Source of the DNA: Rhipicephalus microplus
Taxonomy: Eukaryota > Arthropoda > Arachnida > Ixodida > Ixodidae
Direction: 5' to 3'
Assembly (NCBI RefSeq): GCF_043290135.1
Contig: NC_134700.1
Span: 157,992,053 to 158,056,052, forward strand
Length of the DNA: 64,000 nucleotides
A program made the position numbers and the translations under genes. Positions 46,241-57,616 of the stretch are shown piece by piece. Within the stretch, counting starts at the first letter, position 1; each line of letters opens with the position of its first letter. Under the pieces are notes generated by a model that saw only the letters and a list, made by a program, of their open reading frames with translations, had not been told where the DNA came from and ran no database searches.

Positions 46241-47770
46241 CGGTTAGACGATAACCTGTTTGTTCTCACTCAGTGTATAGAAATATCTAAAATAGAGAAT
46301 AGGCCCTTGTACGTGGCTTTTCTAGACATCACTGGGGCATACGACAACGTTAATCAGGAAATTTTGTGGGATATATTGAAAGGAATGGGCATGGGCGACG
46401 ACTGTATACAGCTTTTGAGGGAGCTATACCGAGAAAATACAGTTTGCATAGAGTGGGAAGGAATGCGTAGCAAAGAGAATGTTGAGGTTAGCAAGGGTCT
46501 GAGACAGGGATGTCCTTTGTCCCCGCTGTTATTCATGCTGTACATGGTGAGTATGGAAAAAGCGATAGAAGGTAGCAACATTGGTTTTAACCTGTCACAC
46601 AAACAGGGCGGCATGATGATTGAGCAGAAGCTTCCAGGTTTATTTTATGCGGACGATATCGTCTTATTTGCGGACAGTCGAGATGATATACAGCAGCTGG
46701 CGAATATATGCGGAAGGGAAGGTGAAGCTCTTGGACTAGGATTCAGTGTAACGAAGTGTGGATTGATGGTATTCAATGATCCCTGTGATCAGACGGTGTC
46801 CATACAAGGCCAAGAAATACCGAGGGTAAGCGAATACAAGTACCTTGGAGTGTGGGTAAATGTGAGTGATAGATACATGGAGGTACAGGAAAAAGCCTCG
46901 GCAGCAAAAGGAAAGACGAATGCGGCAATAATGAAGCACAGAGCGTTGTGGGGATACAATAGGTATGAGGTGCTTCGAGGTCTGTGGAAGGGTGTAATGG
47001 TTCCAGGGCTTACTTTTGGGAACTCAGTGGTGTGCATGAGGGCAGAGGTGCAATCGGGAATGGATGTAAATCAAAGGACTGTGGGACGCCTCGCGTTGGG
47101 TGCTCACGGGAAGACGACAAACGAGGCTGTAAAGGGCGATATGGGGTGGGCAGGTTTTGAGGCGAGGGAAGCGCAGAGCAAAATAAGGTTCGAAGAAAGG
47201 CTAAGAAATATGAAGGAGAGTAGATGGGCAGAGAAGGTGTTCCGTTATTTGTATAGGAAGAGCGTGGACACACAGTGGAGAAAAAGAACTAGAAGACTCA
47301 CTAGTAAATATACGACTGGTATTGTAAGCCATATGTCAACAAAGAGCGTTAAGGGAAAAGTCAGGGAGGCGGAGAGGATTTACTGGATGGCAGCTATGGA
47401 GAAAAAACCGGCTTTGAGTAACTACCGAAAGGGCAAAAATGAAATAAGGAGGGAGGCATTTTACGATAATTCAAGGGAAAGCGCTTTACTGTTTGAAGCG
47501 AGATCGGGTTGCCTTAGAACGCGTAGTTATAAAGCAAGATTCAGTAAAGAAGAAGAACAATGCACATGCTGCGGGAAAGATAAGGAAACGGCGGAGCATG
47601 TTCTGATTGAATGTGGAGATATCCACCCAGGTGTACGTTTGGGCACGAGCCTACAGGAAGCCTTGGGTTTTAGGGACAACAATGGAAAGCTGAACACACC
47701 CGCGATTGAAATAAGTAAGAGACGGTTAGAGTATTGGTGGCAGAAAATCAGAGAGAAAGGACAAAAATAA
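46241..47770 (+). CDS. Reverse transcriptase, C-terminal two-thirds of LINE ORF2 (copy 0)
   Basis: Open without stops from the truncation point to TAA at 47768-47770, about 509 codons. Motifs: NLFVLTQCIEISK, AFLDITGAYDNVNQEI (RT motif A with the first catalytic Asp), SKGLRQGCPLSPLLFMLY (motif B), LFYADDIVLFADS (motif C, YADD), YKYLGVWVN, and a C-terminal Cys/His motif (CTCCGKDKETAEHVLIEC). The endonuclease and the beginning of RT are lost through 5' truncation, so it is a partial, non-functional gene despite the clean frame. The clean frame suggests a fairly recent insertion. Confidence 0.88.
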   Translation, partial: RLDDNLFVLTQCIEISKIENRPLYVAFLDITGAYDNVNQEILWDILKGMGMGDDCIQLLRELYRENTVCIEWEGMRSKENVEVSKGLRQGCPLSPLLFMLYMVSMEKAIEGSNIGFNLSHKQGGMMIEQKLPGLFYADDIVLFADSRDDIQQLANICGREGEALGLGFSVTKCGLMVFNDPCDQTVSIQGQEIPRVSEYKYLGVWVNVSDRYMEVQEKASAAKGKTNAAIMKHRALWGYNRYEVLRGLWKGVMVPGLTFGNSVVCMRAEVQSGMDVNQRTVGRLALGAHGKTTNEAVKGDMGWAGFEAREAQSKIRFEERLRNMKESRWAEKVFRYLYRKSVDTQWRKRTRRLTSKYTTGIVSHMSTKSVKGKVREAERIYWMAAMEKKPALSNYRKGKNEIRREAFYDNSRESALLFEARSGCLRTRSYKARFSKEEEQCTCCGKDKETAEHVLIECGDIHPGVRLGTSLQEALGFRDNNGKLNTPAIEISKRRLEYWWQKIREKGQK

Positions 47771-47988
47771 ATATTGGAAAAATAAAATATGGACAGTGTG
47801 CCGTAAATGGCAGAGAACTTAAGCTGAAAATTTACCTTTTTTTCCATTAAGATAGAATTTATCGAAGTAGAGGCATTAGGCCAACATCAAAAAAGAAAAA
47901 AGTTTTTTTTTTGTCGAGCCTGGTGGCATACTTGTCACCACCCCGTTATAAAGGGGACGCTCATAGCATCCATCCATCCATCCATACG
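46241..47988 (+). mobile_element. 5'-truncated ATCC-tailed LINE (copy 0)
   Basis: Starts inside the reverse transcriptase and ends with a 3' untranslated region carrying two small hairpins (GGTGGCATACTTGTCACC and CCCCGTTATAAAGGGG), then ATCCATCCATCCATCC. It is a related but distinct subfamily of the LINE found three times immediately downstream. It is in the same orientation, and its tail leads directly into the 5' end of the next copy (about 47994). Confidence 0.85.
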
Positions 47989-48358
47989 AGACCCGTTCGG
48001 GCTGTCACGGTGGATGGGCATGTTTTTTGAGCGCTCCGGATCGACTGCGCAGATAAGTGTTTTTGCATGTTTTGAGCTTGTCTTATAATTTATAATTATA
48101 AGGCAGCGGTTGAAATCTTCGTAGCACTTATTTCATGGTAGGGCTTTTTCGGGGGCCAGTCACCAGGTATTTATTACTTAGTGCGGCTGTGTGTGTTTGA
48201 ATTTTTTTGTTGTTGTTTTTTTGCCACCCCGTGGGGAAGGTGCGCGTACATTGAACACGCAAATTTTTGTAGTAGAGCGTAGACTTTCTTTTTTTTTTCG
48301 TAGTGCAGGGCTCCAGTTTAGTTTTATCGAGTATAGGGACAATTGGTGTCAGAAAGGC

Positions 48359-49319
48359 ATGGTTAAAAAGACTGTAAAGTGTTCAGCATGTGGAGTGAGT
48401 TTGAAAGTGGACCCAAGCGTAGAAGCGGATGGAGAAGAGGCTGACGCGAAGTGTAGGCAATGTGAGTTCGAGGAAAAAATGGAGAAAATGATGGTTGCCC
48501 AGACTGAACTGCTGATGAGAATCGCCGAGCTCGAGACTGCGTTGGCGACAGAGCAAGAGAAAACGAGGGCAATGGGAGAAAGACTGAAGTCCGCCGAGGA
48601 AGCGCTAGCGAAGCTGAACAAAGAAGCGACCTACCGAGAAAACAGTAGGGAACCGGCAACCAGAACGGTGGAGAAGGAAAAGCAAGCAAGTTTGGAAAAA
48701 ACAGGTTTAGCCGGTTCAACTGTCGCAAGGTCCAGCTTCAGCGAGGTAGTGATGGGGCGGGAGGGAACAAACCAGCCGGCGTCACAGGTGCAAGTAGCCC
48801 CCAGGTGCAGAACGCTCCAGCTGAAAAGTCACAGCATGTGATAATCGCCGGGGACTCGAATTTAAATCGATGCACAGAAGCCATCAAAGAGAGGGTAAGA
48901 GGTGACAAGAGGGTTGCAGTAGGGGCGTTCCCAGGACGCAAGCTTGAAGCAGTCATGAGGCAAGCGAGTGCAAAACTCAAAACAACAGCCGATAGACGAA
49001 ACCTCGTGATAATTTCAGGCGGTTTAAACGATGTCTTGAATGAGGATACAGCAGGACTAGCAGCCACACTGGCAAAAGGCGTCGATGACATGCGCGCCAT
49101 TTCTCCTAAGGTACAGGTAGTGATATGCACGATACCGGAGGTACCGGTGCGTGAGAGCAACCTGCAAAGAGCGGTTGTCAACGCAAACCAAGAGATATGG
49201 CGGATGAGTCGAGAGAAAGGCTTTGAGGTGGTGAAAATAAACAGAGTGGTGCATAGGTGGGGTGGTTTTCACAAGACAGAATTCACTTCGATGGGCGGCT
49301 AGGTCATGAGGTGGGTTGG
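48359..49319 (+). pseudogene. LINE ORF1, esterase type, frameshifted (copy 1)
   Basis: Starts MVKKTVKCSACGVSLKV at 48359. A one-base loss relative to copies 2 and 3 in the G-rich stretch near 48757 shifts the frame; the first segment stops at 48841 and the remainder continues in another frame from 48805 to 49302. It has a Cys4 motif, a coiled coil and the first part of an SGNH hydrolase domain (VIIAGDSNLNRC, ISGGLNDVL), like copy 2. A second frameshift just before the C-terminal DxxH block is shared with copy 2. Confidence 0.85.
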
Positions 49320-49375
49320 CGACTTGCAGGACGCGCAGTAGCTTTTTTGGGGGGCAAGCGAGCCCTTCGGGGTAC

Positions 49376-52300
49376 ATGATAGCTAGTAACGAGGAAAACA
49401 GCCAGAGAGACTCTTCGACAGGTGGTATGGACAGATACGATTCCAAAGTGGCACCAATATCTAAGATAGGTAGGGTCCGGAGCATAAATAGACGTAGCCA
49501 CGAGCGCCGAGCCAATTCAGACATAGGGTATATTAACATGCAGGGTGGTAGGAACAGGCTGAATTTGGAAGAGATAGAAGAACAGCTAAGGGAAGAGAGG
49601 CCGATGGTATACGGTTTTGTAGAAACACATCTCAGGGACATGGAACAACCTCCGAACAATCCGGACTACGCGTGGGAATATTGTAATAGAACAGAAGGTA
49701 GTAGAAAGGGGGGTGGTATTGGGGCATTCATTCATAAAAGTACTGACTGGCAAAGGGTCAAGCAGGAGTGCAAGGAACATTTATGGCTAAAAGGGAAAGT
49801 GGCAGGTCAAATGACACTCCTTGGTTTCGTGTACTTGTGGACGGGAGCAAAGGCCATAGAGGAAAACCAGGCAATGGTAGAGTGTATATCAAAGGACATT
49901 CAGGAGTTAGGAAGAGAGTGCGAGACAATTATACTAGGAGACATGAATGCGCATATAGAAGATATAGACGGGTATACCGATCCGACAGGCAAAATGATCA
50001 TGGATATGTGTGAAAGGCTTGATTTGATCATTTGCAACAGTACCGAGAAGTGTGAAGGGCAAATAACATGGGAGGTAGGAAGGCTGCAGTCGACGATAGA
50101 TTATGCACTGATGTCACATAGGATGTATGATAAGCTCAGGGGAATGCACATAGATGAAGGTGGCTCCAGAAGTCTGGGTAGTGATCACAAACGTATCAAG
50201 CTAAGTTTTGGAAGAGCAGTGAAAGTGGGAAGGAGACAAGATGGGCAACTACAGGAAAATTTTTATCCAGAAAGGCAAATTAAAATAGCCACTAAACAAA
50301 TTGAGAATGTAATCACTGAGGATAATAAGACAGTGTGGACATACACGAACTAATTAGACTCTTTGAGCTAGAGCTTGCTAAGACGCATGACAAGTCACCC
50401 CGGAAAAGAAGACACAAACCCAAATGTTGGTGGGATGAGGATGTTAAGAGAGCCATAGCAAAACGTCAGGAAGCCTCTAGGGAACACAGACATTCTAAGC
50501 AGAGGGGTGAACCGAAAGATGATGTTGAAAGAAAATGGGAAACCTTTCTAAGCTGTAGAAGGAATGCATCCCTTCTGATCAATGAAAAGATTAGAAGAAA
50601 GGGTGCTCAGTGGCTGGCAGAAGTATATAAAAATATAGAAAGGCAGCTGCGAAATTTTGGAACCATCTAAACTCCCTAAGAAATGAGACTAGCCTAGAGC
50701 AGAGTTTTATAACTACAGCCCAAGGTGCTAGGCTAAAAGGGGACGAAGCTATTGAATATATAAGAACAAAGGTTACAGAAAAATTTCAACAAAGAAGTAC
50801 TTTATGCACCACAATAGACAAGGATGAATAAAGTGGTGCAATGGCTCCATTTTCACAACGAGAGTGGGAAAAGTGCTGAGAAAAGGGTTCCTAGTAGTAC
50901 ATCAACAGGCCCAGATGGCATTCCAATTAGGCTGATAAAGACATTAGGTCCGAAGTCTAAGCAGGCTTTGAGAGAGGCAGTGAGCACAATAATAATCGAT
51001 GGTGAAGTTCCCGATGGATGGAAACATAGCAGGATGAGCATGATCTATAAAGGAAAGGGGGACAAAGCTGACATAAATAACTACCGTCCTATAACAGTGA
51101 CATCAGTGGTCTACAGGCTGGCGATGCAGATTATAAAGGAAAGACTGCAGGCATAAATAGAGGATGAGGGGGTGCTGGGGCAACTGCATAATGGGTTTCG
51201 GAAACACAGGAGGTTGGAATACAATCTGTTCTCATTGACGCAGTGCATCGAAATAGCAGAAAAGGAACACAGGCCCCTGTGGCTAGCATTTTTGGATATT
51301 AAGGGAGCGTACGATAGCGTGGTTCAAGAGGAATTTTGGGGAATACTGGACACACTAGGCGTGGAACATGTAGTCGCTAATCTTTTAAAGGGTATCTTTA
51401 AAGGTAACAAGGTAGTTATAAAGTGGGAAAAACAAATATCCAAGCCTGCAGAGGTAAAACGGAGGCTTAGGCAGGGGTGTCCCCTGTCACCCTTATTATT
51501 CATGATGTACCTACGAGGATTAGAGGCCAAATTAGAGGTAAGTGAACTGGGCTTCAACCTCTCTTTAGTCAAACAAGGAAAACTCATTGATCAGGCAGTA
51601 CCAGCATTAAAGTATGCAGATGATATAGTGCTAATGGCCAACAACAAGGAAGATTTGCAGAGATCGATGGACATGTGCGGTAATGAAGGAGATAGGTTAG
51701 ATTTTAGATTCAGTAAGGAAAAATCAGCAGTCATGATTTCCAATGACAACGAAGGTAGTGAGCTTAGAATACAGGAGGTCACGCTAGATATAACAGATAA
51801 ATACAAATACCTGGGCGTATGGATAAGCAATGGGACCGAGTATCTGAGGGAACACGAAATATACGTGACGACTAAAGCTAACAGGAATGCAGCAGTCATG
51901 AAAAATAGGGCACTGTGGAATTACAATAGGTATGATGTTGTGAGAGGAATATGGAAAGGGGTCATTGTTCCTGGGCTGACGTTCGGCAATGCCGTCTTGT
52001 GCATGAGATCAGAAGTTCAAGCAAGATTAGACATTAAGCAACGTGGGATAGGTAGGCTTGCTTTAGGAGCTCACGGGAATACACCAAATCAGGGAGTACA
52101 AGGTGATATGGGATGGACATCATGAGAGCAGGGAAGCTAGCTGCAACATAAAATTTGAGAAGCGATTTAGAGAAATGGGGGAGGAGCGTTGGGCTAGGAT
52201 GGTTTTCAGCTACTTGTACATGAAGAATGTCGATACGAAATGGAGGAAGCGAACCAGGAAGTTGACAGGTAAATACTTAGAAAACAGCAGGTGGCCAAAC

Positions 52301-52731
52301 CAAAAAGAACTTTCGGTTAAGAAGAAAGTGAAGGAAACGGAGACTGACATGTGGAGAATGGGCATGATTAAGAAGTCCGCACTAGAGATCTATCGATCTT
52401 TTAAGCAGAAAATTCCAAGGAAAGGATCTATAACAATACTCGGGGTAGTTCTCTACTGTTTGAAGCCAGGACGGGAGTACTGCGAACCAAGACATATCGG
52501 ACCATATACGAAGGGGTAGGCACAGTATGCAGTGCGTGTGGAAGGGAAGAAGAAACTGCCGAACACTTGATAATGTTCTGTAAAGGGCTTTACCCTATAG
52601 TTCAGGATGATGGCGCAGAGTTTTTCAAAGCACTGGGGTTTAGGGACAGCGAGGGCAAAATAGACTTCAAGCGGGTAGAATTAACTAGAAGGAGGTTACC
52701 TGATTGGTGGCTAAAGTCAAGGCACGAGATA
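49376..52731 (+). pseudogene. LINE ORF2, endonuclease plus reverse transcriptase, multiply disrupted (copy 1)
   Basis: The start ATG at 49376 overlaps the ORF1 stop frame as ATGA. The endonuclease part (49376-50353) is open: GYINMQGGRNRLNLEE, YGFVETHLRD, IILGDMNAHIED and LGSDHKRIKL hold the catalytic residues. Lesions follow: a one-base loss near 50351, a further indel near 50650, TAA at 50829-50831, TAA at 51154-51156, a deletion near 52115 and others. RT motifs remain: AFLDIKGAYDSVVQEE, RLRQGCPLSPLLFMMY and LKYADDIVLMAN. The normal stop is altered and the last frame reads on to 52839. All of these lesions recur in copy 2. Confidence 0.88.
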
Positions 52732-53242
52732 AAATTAAACCCTTCACTGCGAAGTACGAATCCTCAGCTTCATTATTTAAAGGAAAAAAAGATAATTATA
52801 ATGGTTAGTTCACTAAGTATTACAGCTAGGTGGCGATAGCCGCCGCCCGATCTAGAGGGTACAGCCCCATCCATCCATCCATTCGTTCGGGCTGTCAAGG
52901 TGGATGGACGTGTTTTTTGAGCGCTCCGGATCGACTGCGCAGATAAGTGTTTTTGCATGTTTTGAGCTTGTCTTTATAATTATAAGGCAGCGGTTGAAAT
53001 CTTCGTAGCACTTATTTAATGGTACGGCTTTTTCGGGGGCCAGTCACCAGGTATTTATTACTTAGTGCGGCTGTGTGTGTTTGAATTTTTTTGTTGTTGT
53101 TTTTTTGCCACCCCGTGGGGAAGGTGCGCGTACATTGAACACGCAAATTTTTGTAGTAGAGCGTAGACTTTCTTTTTTTTTTCGTAGTGCAGGGCTCCAG
53201 TTTAGTTTTATCGAGTATAGGGACAATTGGTGTCAGAAAGGC

Positions 53243-54187
53243 ATGGTTAAAAAGACTGTAAAGTGTTCAGCATGTGGAGTGAGTTTGAAAGTGGACCCAA
53301 GCGTAGAAGCGGATGGAGAAGAGGCTGACGCGAAGTGTAGGCAATGTGAGTTCGAGGAAAAAATGGAGAAAATGATGGTTGCCCAGACTGAACTGCTGAT
53401 GAGAATCGCCGAGCTCGAGACTGCGTTGGCGACAGAGCAAGAGAAAACGAGGGCAATGGGAGAAAGACTGAAGTCCGCCGAGGAAGCGCTAGCGAAGCTG
53501 AACAAAGAAGCGACCTACCGAGAAAACAGTAGGGAACCGGCAACCAGAACGGTGGAGAAGGAAAAGCAAGCAAGTTTGGAAAAAACAGGTTTAGCTGGTT
53601 CAACTGTCGCAAGGTCCAGCTTCAGCGAGGTAGTGGTGGGGCAGGGAGGGAACAAACCAGTCGGCGTCACAGGTGCAAGTAGCCCCCAGGTGCAGAACGC
53701 TCCAGCTGAAAAGTCACAGCATGTGATAATCGCCGGGGACTCGAATTTAAATCGATGCACAGAAGCCATCAAAGAGAGGGTAAGAGGTGACAAGAGGGTT
53801 GCAGTAGGGGCGTTCCCAGGACGCAAGCTTGAAGCAGTCATGAGGCAAGCGAGTGCAAAACTCAAAACAACAGCCGATAGACGAAACCTCGTGATAATTT
53901 CAGGCGGTTTAAACGATGTCTTGAATGAGGATACAGCAGGACTAGCAGCCACACTGGCAAAAGGCGTCGATGACATGCGCGCCATTTCTCCTAAGGTACA
54001 GGTAGTGATATGCACGATACCGGAGGTACCGGTGCGTGAGAGCAACCTGCAAAGAGCGGTTGTCAACGCAAACCAAGAGATATGGCGGATGAGTCGAGAG
54101 AAAGGCTTTGAGGTGGTGAAAATAAACAGAGTGGTGCATAGGTGGGGTGGTTTTCACAAGACAGAATTCACTTCGATGGGCGGCTAG
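53243..54187 (+). CDS. LINE ORF1, esterase-type, longest open copy (copy 2)
   Basis: 314 codons from MVKKTVKCSACGV. Two CxxC pairs at residues 8-11 and 32-35 form a probable zinc-binding motif; residues 38-95 are a charged coiled coil (EEKMEKMMVAQTELLMRIAE and on); residues 160-300 are an SGNH/GDSL hydrolase-like domain with the nucleophile block IIAGDSNLN (Ser 167) and GGLNDV (residues 221-226). Esterase plus a PHD-like Cys motif in ORF1 is known for CR1-type LINEs. The third block, with the Asp-x-x-His pair (DRIHFDGRLGH, 54160-54192), lies in another frame, so this protein ends at 54187 without it: a frameshift has removed the catalytic dyad. In that other frame the ORF would end at TGA 54262-54264, overlapping the ORF2 ATG. 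Confidence 0.82.
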   Translation: MVKKTVKCSACGVSLKVDPSVEADGEEADAKCRQCEFEEKMEKMMVAQTELLMRIAELETALATEQEKTRAMGERLKSAEEALAKLNKEATYRENSREPATRTVEKEKQASLEKTGLAGSTVARSSFSEVVVGQGGNKPVGVTGASSPQVQNAPAEKSQHVIIAGDSNLNRCTEAIKERVRGDKRVAVGAFPGRKLEAVMRQASAKLKTTADRRNLVIISGGLNDVLNEDTAGLAATLAKGVDDMRAISPKVQVVICTIPEVPVRESNLQRAVVNANQEIWRMSREKGFEVVKINRVVHRWGGFHKTEFTSMGG

Positions 54188-54260
54188 GTCATGAGGTGGG
54201 TTGGCGACTTGCAGGACGCGCAGTAGCTTTTTTGGGGGGCAAGCGAGCCCTTCGGGGTAC

Positions 54261-57200
54261 ATGATAGCTAGTAACGAGGAAAACAGCCAGAGAGACTCTT
54301 CGACAGGTGGTATGGACAGATACGATTCCAAAGTGGCACCAATATCTAAGATAGGTAGGGTCCGGAGCATAAATAGACGTAGCCACGAGCGCCGAGCCAA
54401 TTCAGACATAGGGTATATTAACATGCAGGGTGGTAGGAACAGGCTGAATTTGGAAGAGATAGAAGAACAGCTAAGGGAAGAGAGGCCGATGGTATACGGT
54501 TTTGTAGAAACACATCTCAGGGACATGGAACAACCTCCGAACAATCCGGACTACGCGTGGGAATATTGTAATAGAACAGAAGGTAGTAGAAAGGGGGGTG
54601 GTATTGGGGCATTCATTCATAAAAGTACTGACTGGCAAAGGGTCAAGCAGGAGTGCAAGGAACATTTATGGCTAAAAGGGAAAGTGGCAGGTCAAATGAC
54701 ACTCCTTGGTTTCGTGTACTTGTGGACGGGAGCAAAGGCCATAGAGGAAAACCAGGCAATGGTAGAGTGTATATCAAAGGACATTCAGGAGTTAGGAAGA
54801 GAGTGCGAGACAATTATACTAGGAGACATGAATGCGCATATAGAAGATATAGACGGGTATACCGATCCGACAGGCAAAATGATCATGGATATGTGTGAAA
54901 GGCTTGATTTGATCATTTGCAACAGTACCGAGAAGTGTGAAGGGCAAATAACATGGGAGGTAGGAAGGCTGCAGTCGACGATAGATTATGCACTGATGTC
55001 ACATAGGATGTATGATAAGCTCAGGGGAATGCACATAGATGAAGGTGGCTCCAGAAGTCTGGGTAGTGATCACAAACGTATCAAGCTAAGTTTTGGAAGA
55101 GCAGTGAAAGTGGGAAGGAGACAAGATGGGCAACTACAGGAAAATTTTTATCCAGAAAGGCAAATTAAAATAGCCACTAAACAAATTGAGAATGTAATCA
55201 CTGAGGATAATAAGACAGTGTGGACATACACGAACTAATTAGACTCTTTGAGCTAGAGCTTGCTAAGACGCATGACAAGTCACCCCGGAAAAGAAGACAC
55301 AAACCCAAATGTTGGTGGGATGAGGATGTTAAGAGAGCCATAGCAAAACGTCAGGAAGCCTCTAGGGAACACAGACATTCTAAGCAGAGGGGTGAACCGA
55401 AAGATGATGTTGAAAGAAAATGGGAAACCTTTCTAAGCTGTAGAAGGAATGCATCCCTTCTGATTAATGAAAAGATTAGAAGAAAGGGTGCTCAGTGGCT
55501 GGCAGAAGTATATAAAAATATAGAAAGGCAGCTGCGAAATTTTGGAACCATCTAAACTCCCTAAGAAATGAGACTAGCCTAGAGCAGAGTTTTATAACTA
55601 CAGCCCAAGGTGCTAGGCTAAAAGGGGACGAAGCTATTGAATATATAAGAACAAAGGTTACAGAAAAATTTCAACAAAGAAGTACTTTATGCACCACAAT
55701 AGACAAGGATGAATAAAGTGGTGCAATGGCTCCATTTTCACAACGAGAGTGGGAAAAGTGCTGAGAAAAGGGTTCCTAGTAGTACATCAACAGGCCCAGA
55801 TGGCATTCCAATTAGGCTGATAAAGACATTAGGTCCGAAGTCTAAGCAGGCTTTGAGAGAGGCAGTGAGCACAATAATAATCGATGGTGAAGTTCCCGAT
55901 GGATGGAAACATAGCAGGATGAGCATGATCTATAAAGGAAAGGGGGACAAAGCTGACATAAATAACTACCGTCCTATAACAGTGACATCAGTGGTCTACA
56001 GGCTGGCGATGCAGATTATAAAGGAAAGACTGCAGGCATAAATAGAGGATGAGGGGGTGCTGGGGCAACTGCATAATGGGTTTCGGAAACACAGGAGGTT
56101 GGAATACAATCTGTTCTCATTGACGCAGTGCATCGAAATAGCAGAAAAGGAACACAGGCCCCTGTGGCTAGCATTTTTGGATATTAAGGGAGCGTACGAT
56201 AGCGTGGTTCAAGAGGAATTTTGGGGAATACTGGACACACTAGGCGTGGAACATGTAGTCGCTAATCTTTTAAAGGGTATCTTTAAAGGTAACAAGGTAG
56301 TTATAAAGTGGGAAAAACAAATATCCAAGCCTGCAGAGGTAAAACGGAGGCTTAGGCAGGGGTGTCCCCTGTCACCCTTATTATTCATGATGTACCTACG
56401 AGGATTAGAGGCCAAATTAGAGGTAAGTGAACTGGGCTTCAACCTCTCTTTAGTCAAACAAGGAAAACTCATTGATCAGGCAGTACCAGCATTAAAGTAT
56501 GCAGATGATATAGTGCTAATGGCCAACAACAAGGAAGATTTGCAGAGATCGATGGACATGTGCGGTAATGAAGGAGATAGGTTAGATTTTAGATTCAGTA
56601 AGGAAAAATCAGCAGTCATGATTTCCAATGACAACGAAGGTAGTGAGCTTAGAATACAGGAGGTCACGCTAGATATAACAGATAAATACAAATACCTGGG
56701 CGTATGGATAAGCAATGGGACCGAGTATCTGAGGGAACACGAAATATACGTGACGACTAAAGCTAACAGGAATGCAGCAGTCATGAAAAATAGGGCACTG
56801 TGGAATTACAATAGGTATGATGTTGTGAGAGGAATATGGAAAGGGGTCATTGTTCCTGGGCTGACGTTCGGCAATGCCGTCTTGTGCATGAGATCAGAAG
56901 TTCAAGCAAGATTAGACATTAAGCAACGTGGGATAGGTAGGCTTGCTTTAGGAGCTCACGGGAATACACCAAATCAGGGAGTACAAGGTGATATGGGATG
57001 GACATCATGAGAGCAGGGAAGCTAGCTGCAACATAAAATTTGAGAAGCGATTTAGAGAAATGGGGGAGGAGCGTTGGGCTAGGATGGTTTTCAGCTACTT
57101 GTACATGAAGAATGTCGATACGAAATGGAGGAAGCGAACCAGGAAGTTGACAGGTAAATACTTAGAAAACAGCAGGTGGCCAAACCAAAAAGAACTTTCG

Positions 57201-57616
57201 GTTAAGAAGAAAGTGAAGGAAACGGAGACTGACATGTGGAGAATGGGCATGATTAAGAAGTCCGCACTAGAGATCTATCGATCTTTTAAGCAGAAAATTC
57301 CAAGGAAAGGATCTATAACAATACTCGGGGTAGTTCTCTACTGTTTGAAGCCAGGACGGGAGTACTGCGAACCAAGACATATCGGACCATATACGAAGGG
57401 GTAGGCACAGTATGCAGTGCGTGTGGAAGGGAAGAAGAAACTGCCGAACACTTGATAATGTTCTGTAAAGGGCTTTACCCTATAGTTCAGGATGATGGCG
57501 CAGAGTTTTTCAAAGCACTGGGGTTTAGGGACAGCGAGGGCAAAATAGACTTCAAGCGGGTAGAATTAACTAGAAGGAGGTTACCTGATTGGTGGCTAAA
57601 GTCAAGGCACGAGATA
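54261..57616 (+). pseudogene. LINE ORF2, endonuclease plus reverse transcriptase, multiply disrupted (copy 2)
   Basis: Starts MIASNEENSQRDSSTGG at 54261. The endonuclease segment is open to 55238, then it has the same lesions as copy 1 at the same relative places: a one-base loss near 55236, TAA at 55714-55716, TAA at 56039-56041, the deletion near 57000 and loss of the original stop. RT motifs in the open segment 56057-57010 are FLDIKGAYDSV, RLRQGCPLSPLLF and KYADDIVLMAN, with the conserved YNRYDVVRGIWKGVIVPGLT downstream. Sharing the lesions means it was duplicated as DNA together with copy 1 rather than inserted on its own. Confidence 0.9.

Larger units (their letters stand above)
47994..52883 (+). 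mobile_element. CR1-group-like LINE, tandem copy 1
   Basis: 4.89 kb, starting CGTTCGGGCTGTCACGGTGG directly after the ATCC tail of copy 0 and ending in CCATCCATCCATCCATT. ORF1 (esterase type), ORF2 (endonuclease and RT), a 3' hairpin (GGTGGCGATAGCCGCC near 52829) and the ATCC tail are all present. The 5' 670 bp or so has private differences from copies 2 and 3 (for example ATTTCATGGTAGGG versus ATTTAATGGTACGG), while the rest is nearly identical to copy 2. I noted one substitution, at about 50580 versus 55465. Confidence 0.92.

Noticed and set aside
48349..49659. Ser/Leu-rich minus-strand frames repeated at 53233-54544 and 58118-59428
   Set aside because: Antisense shadows of LINE ORF1 and ORF2, repeated only because the LINE is repeated.
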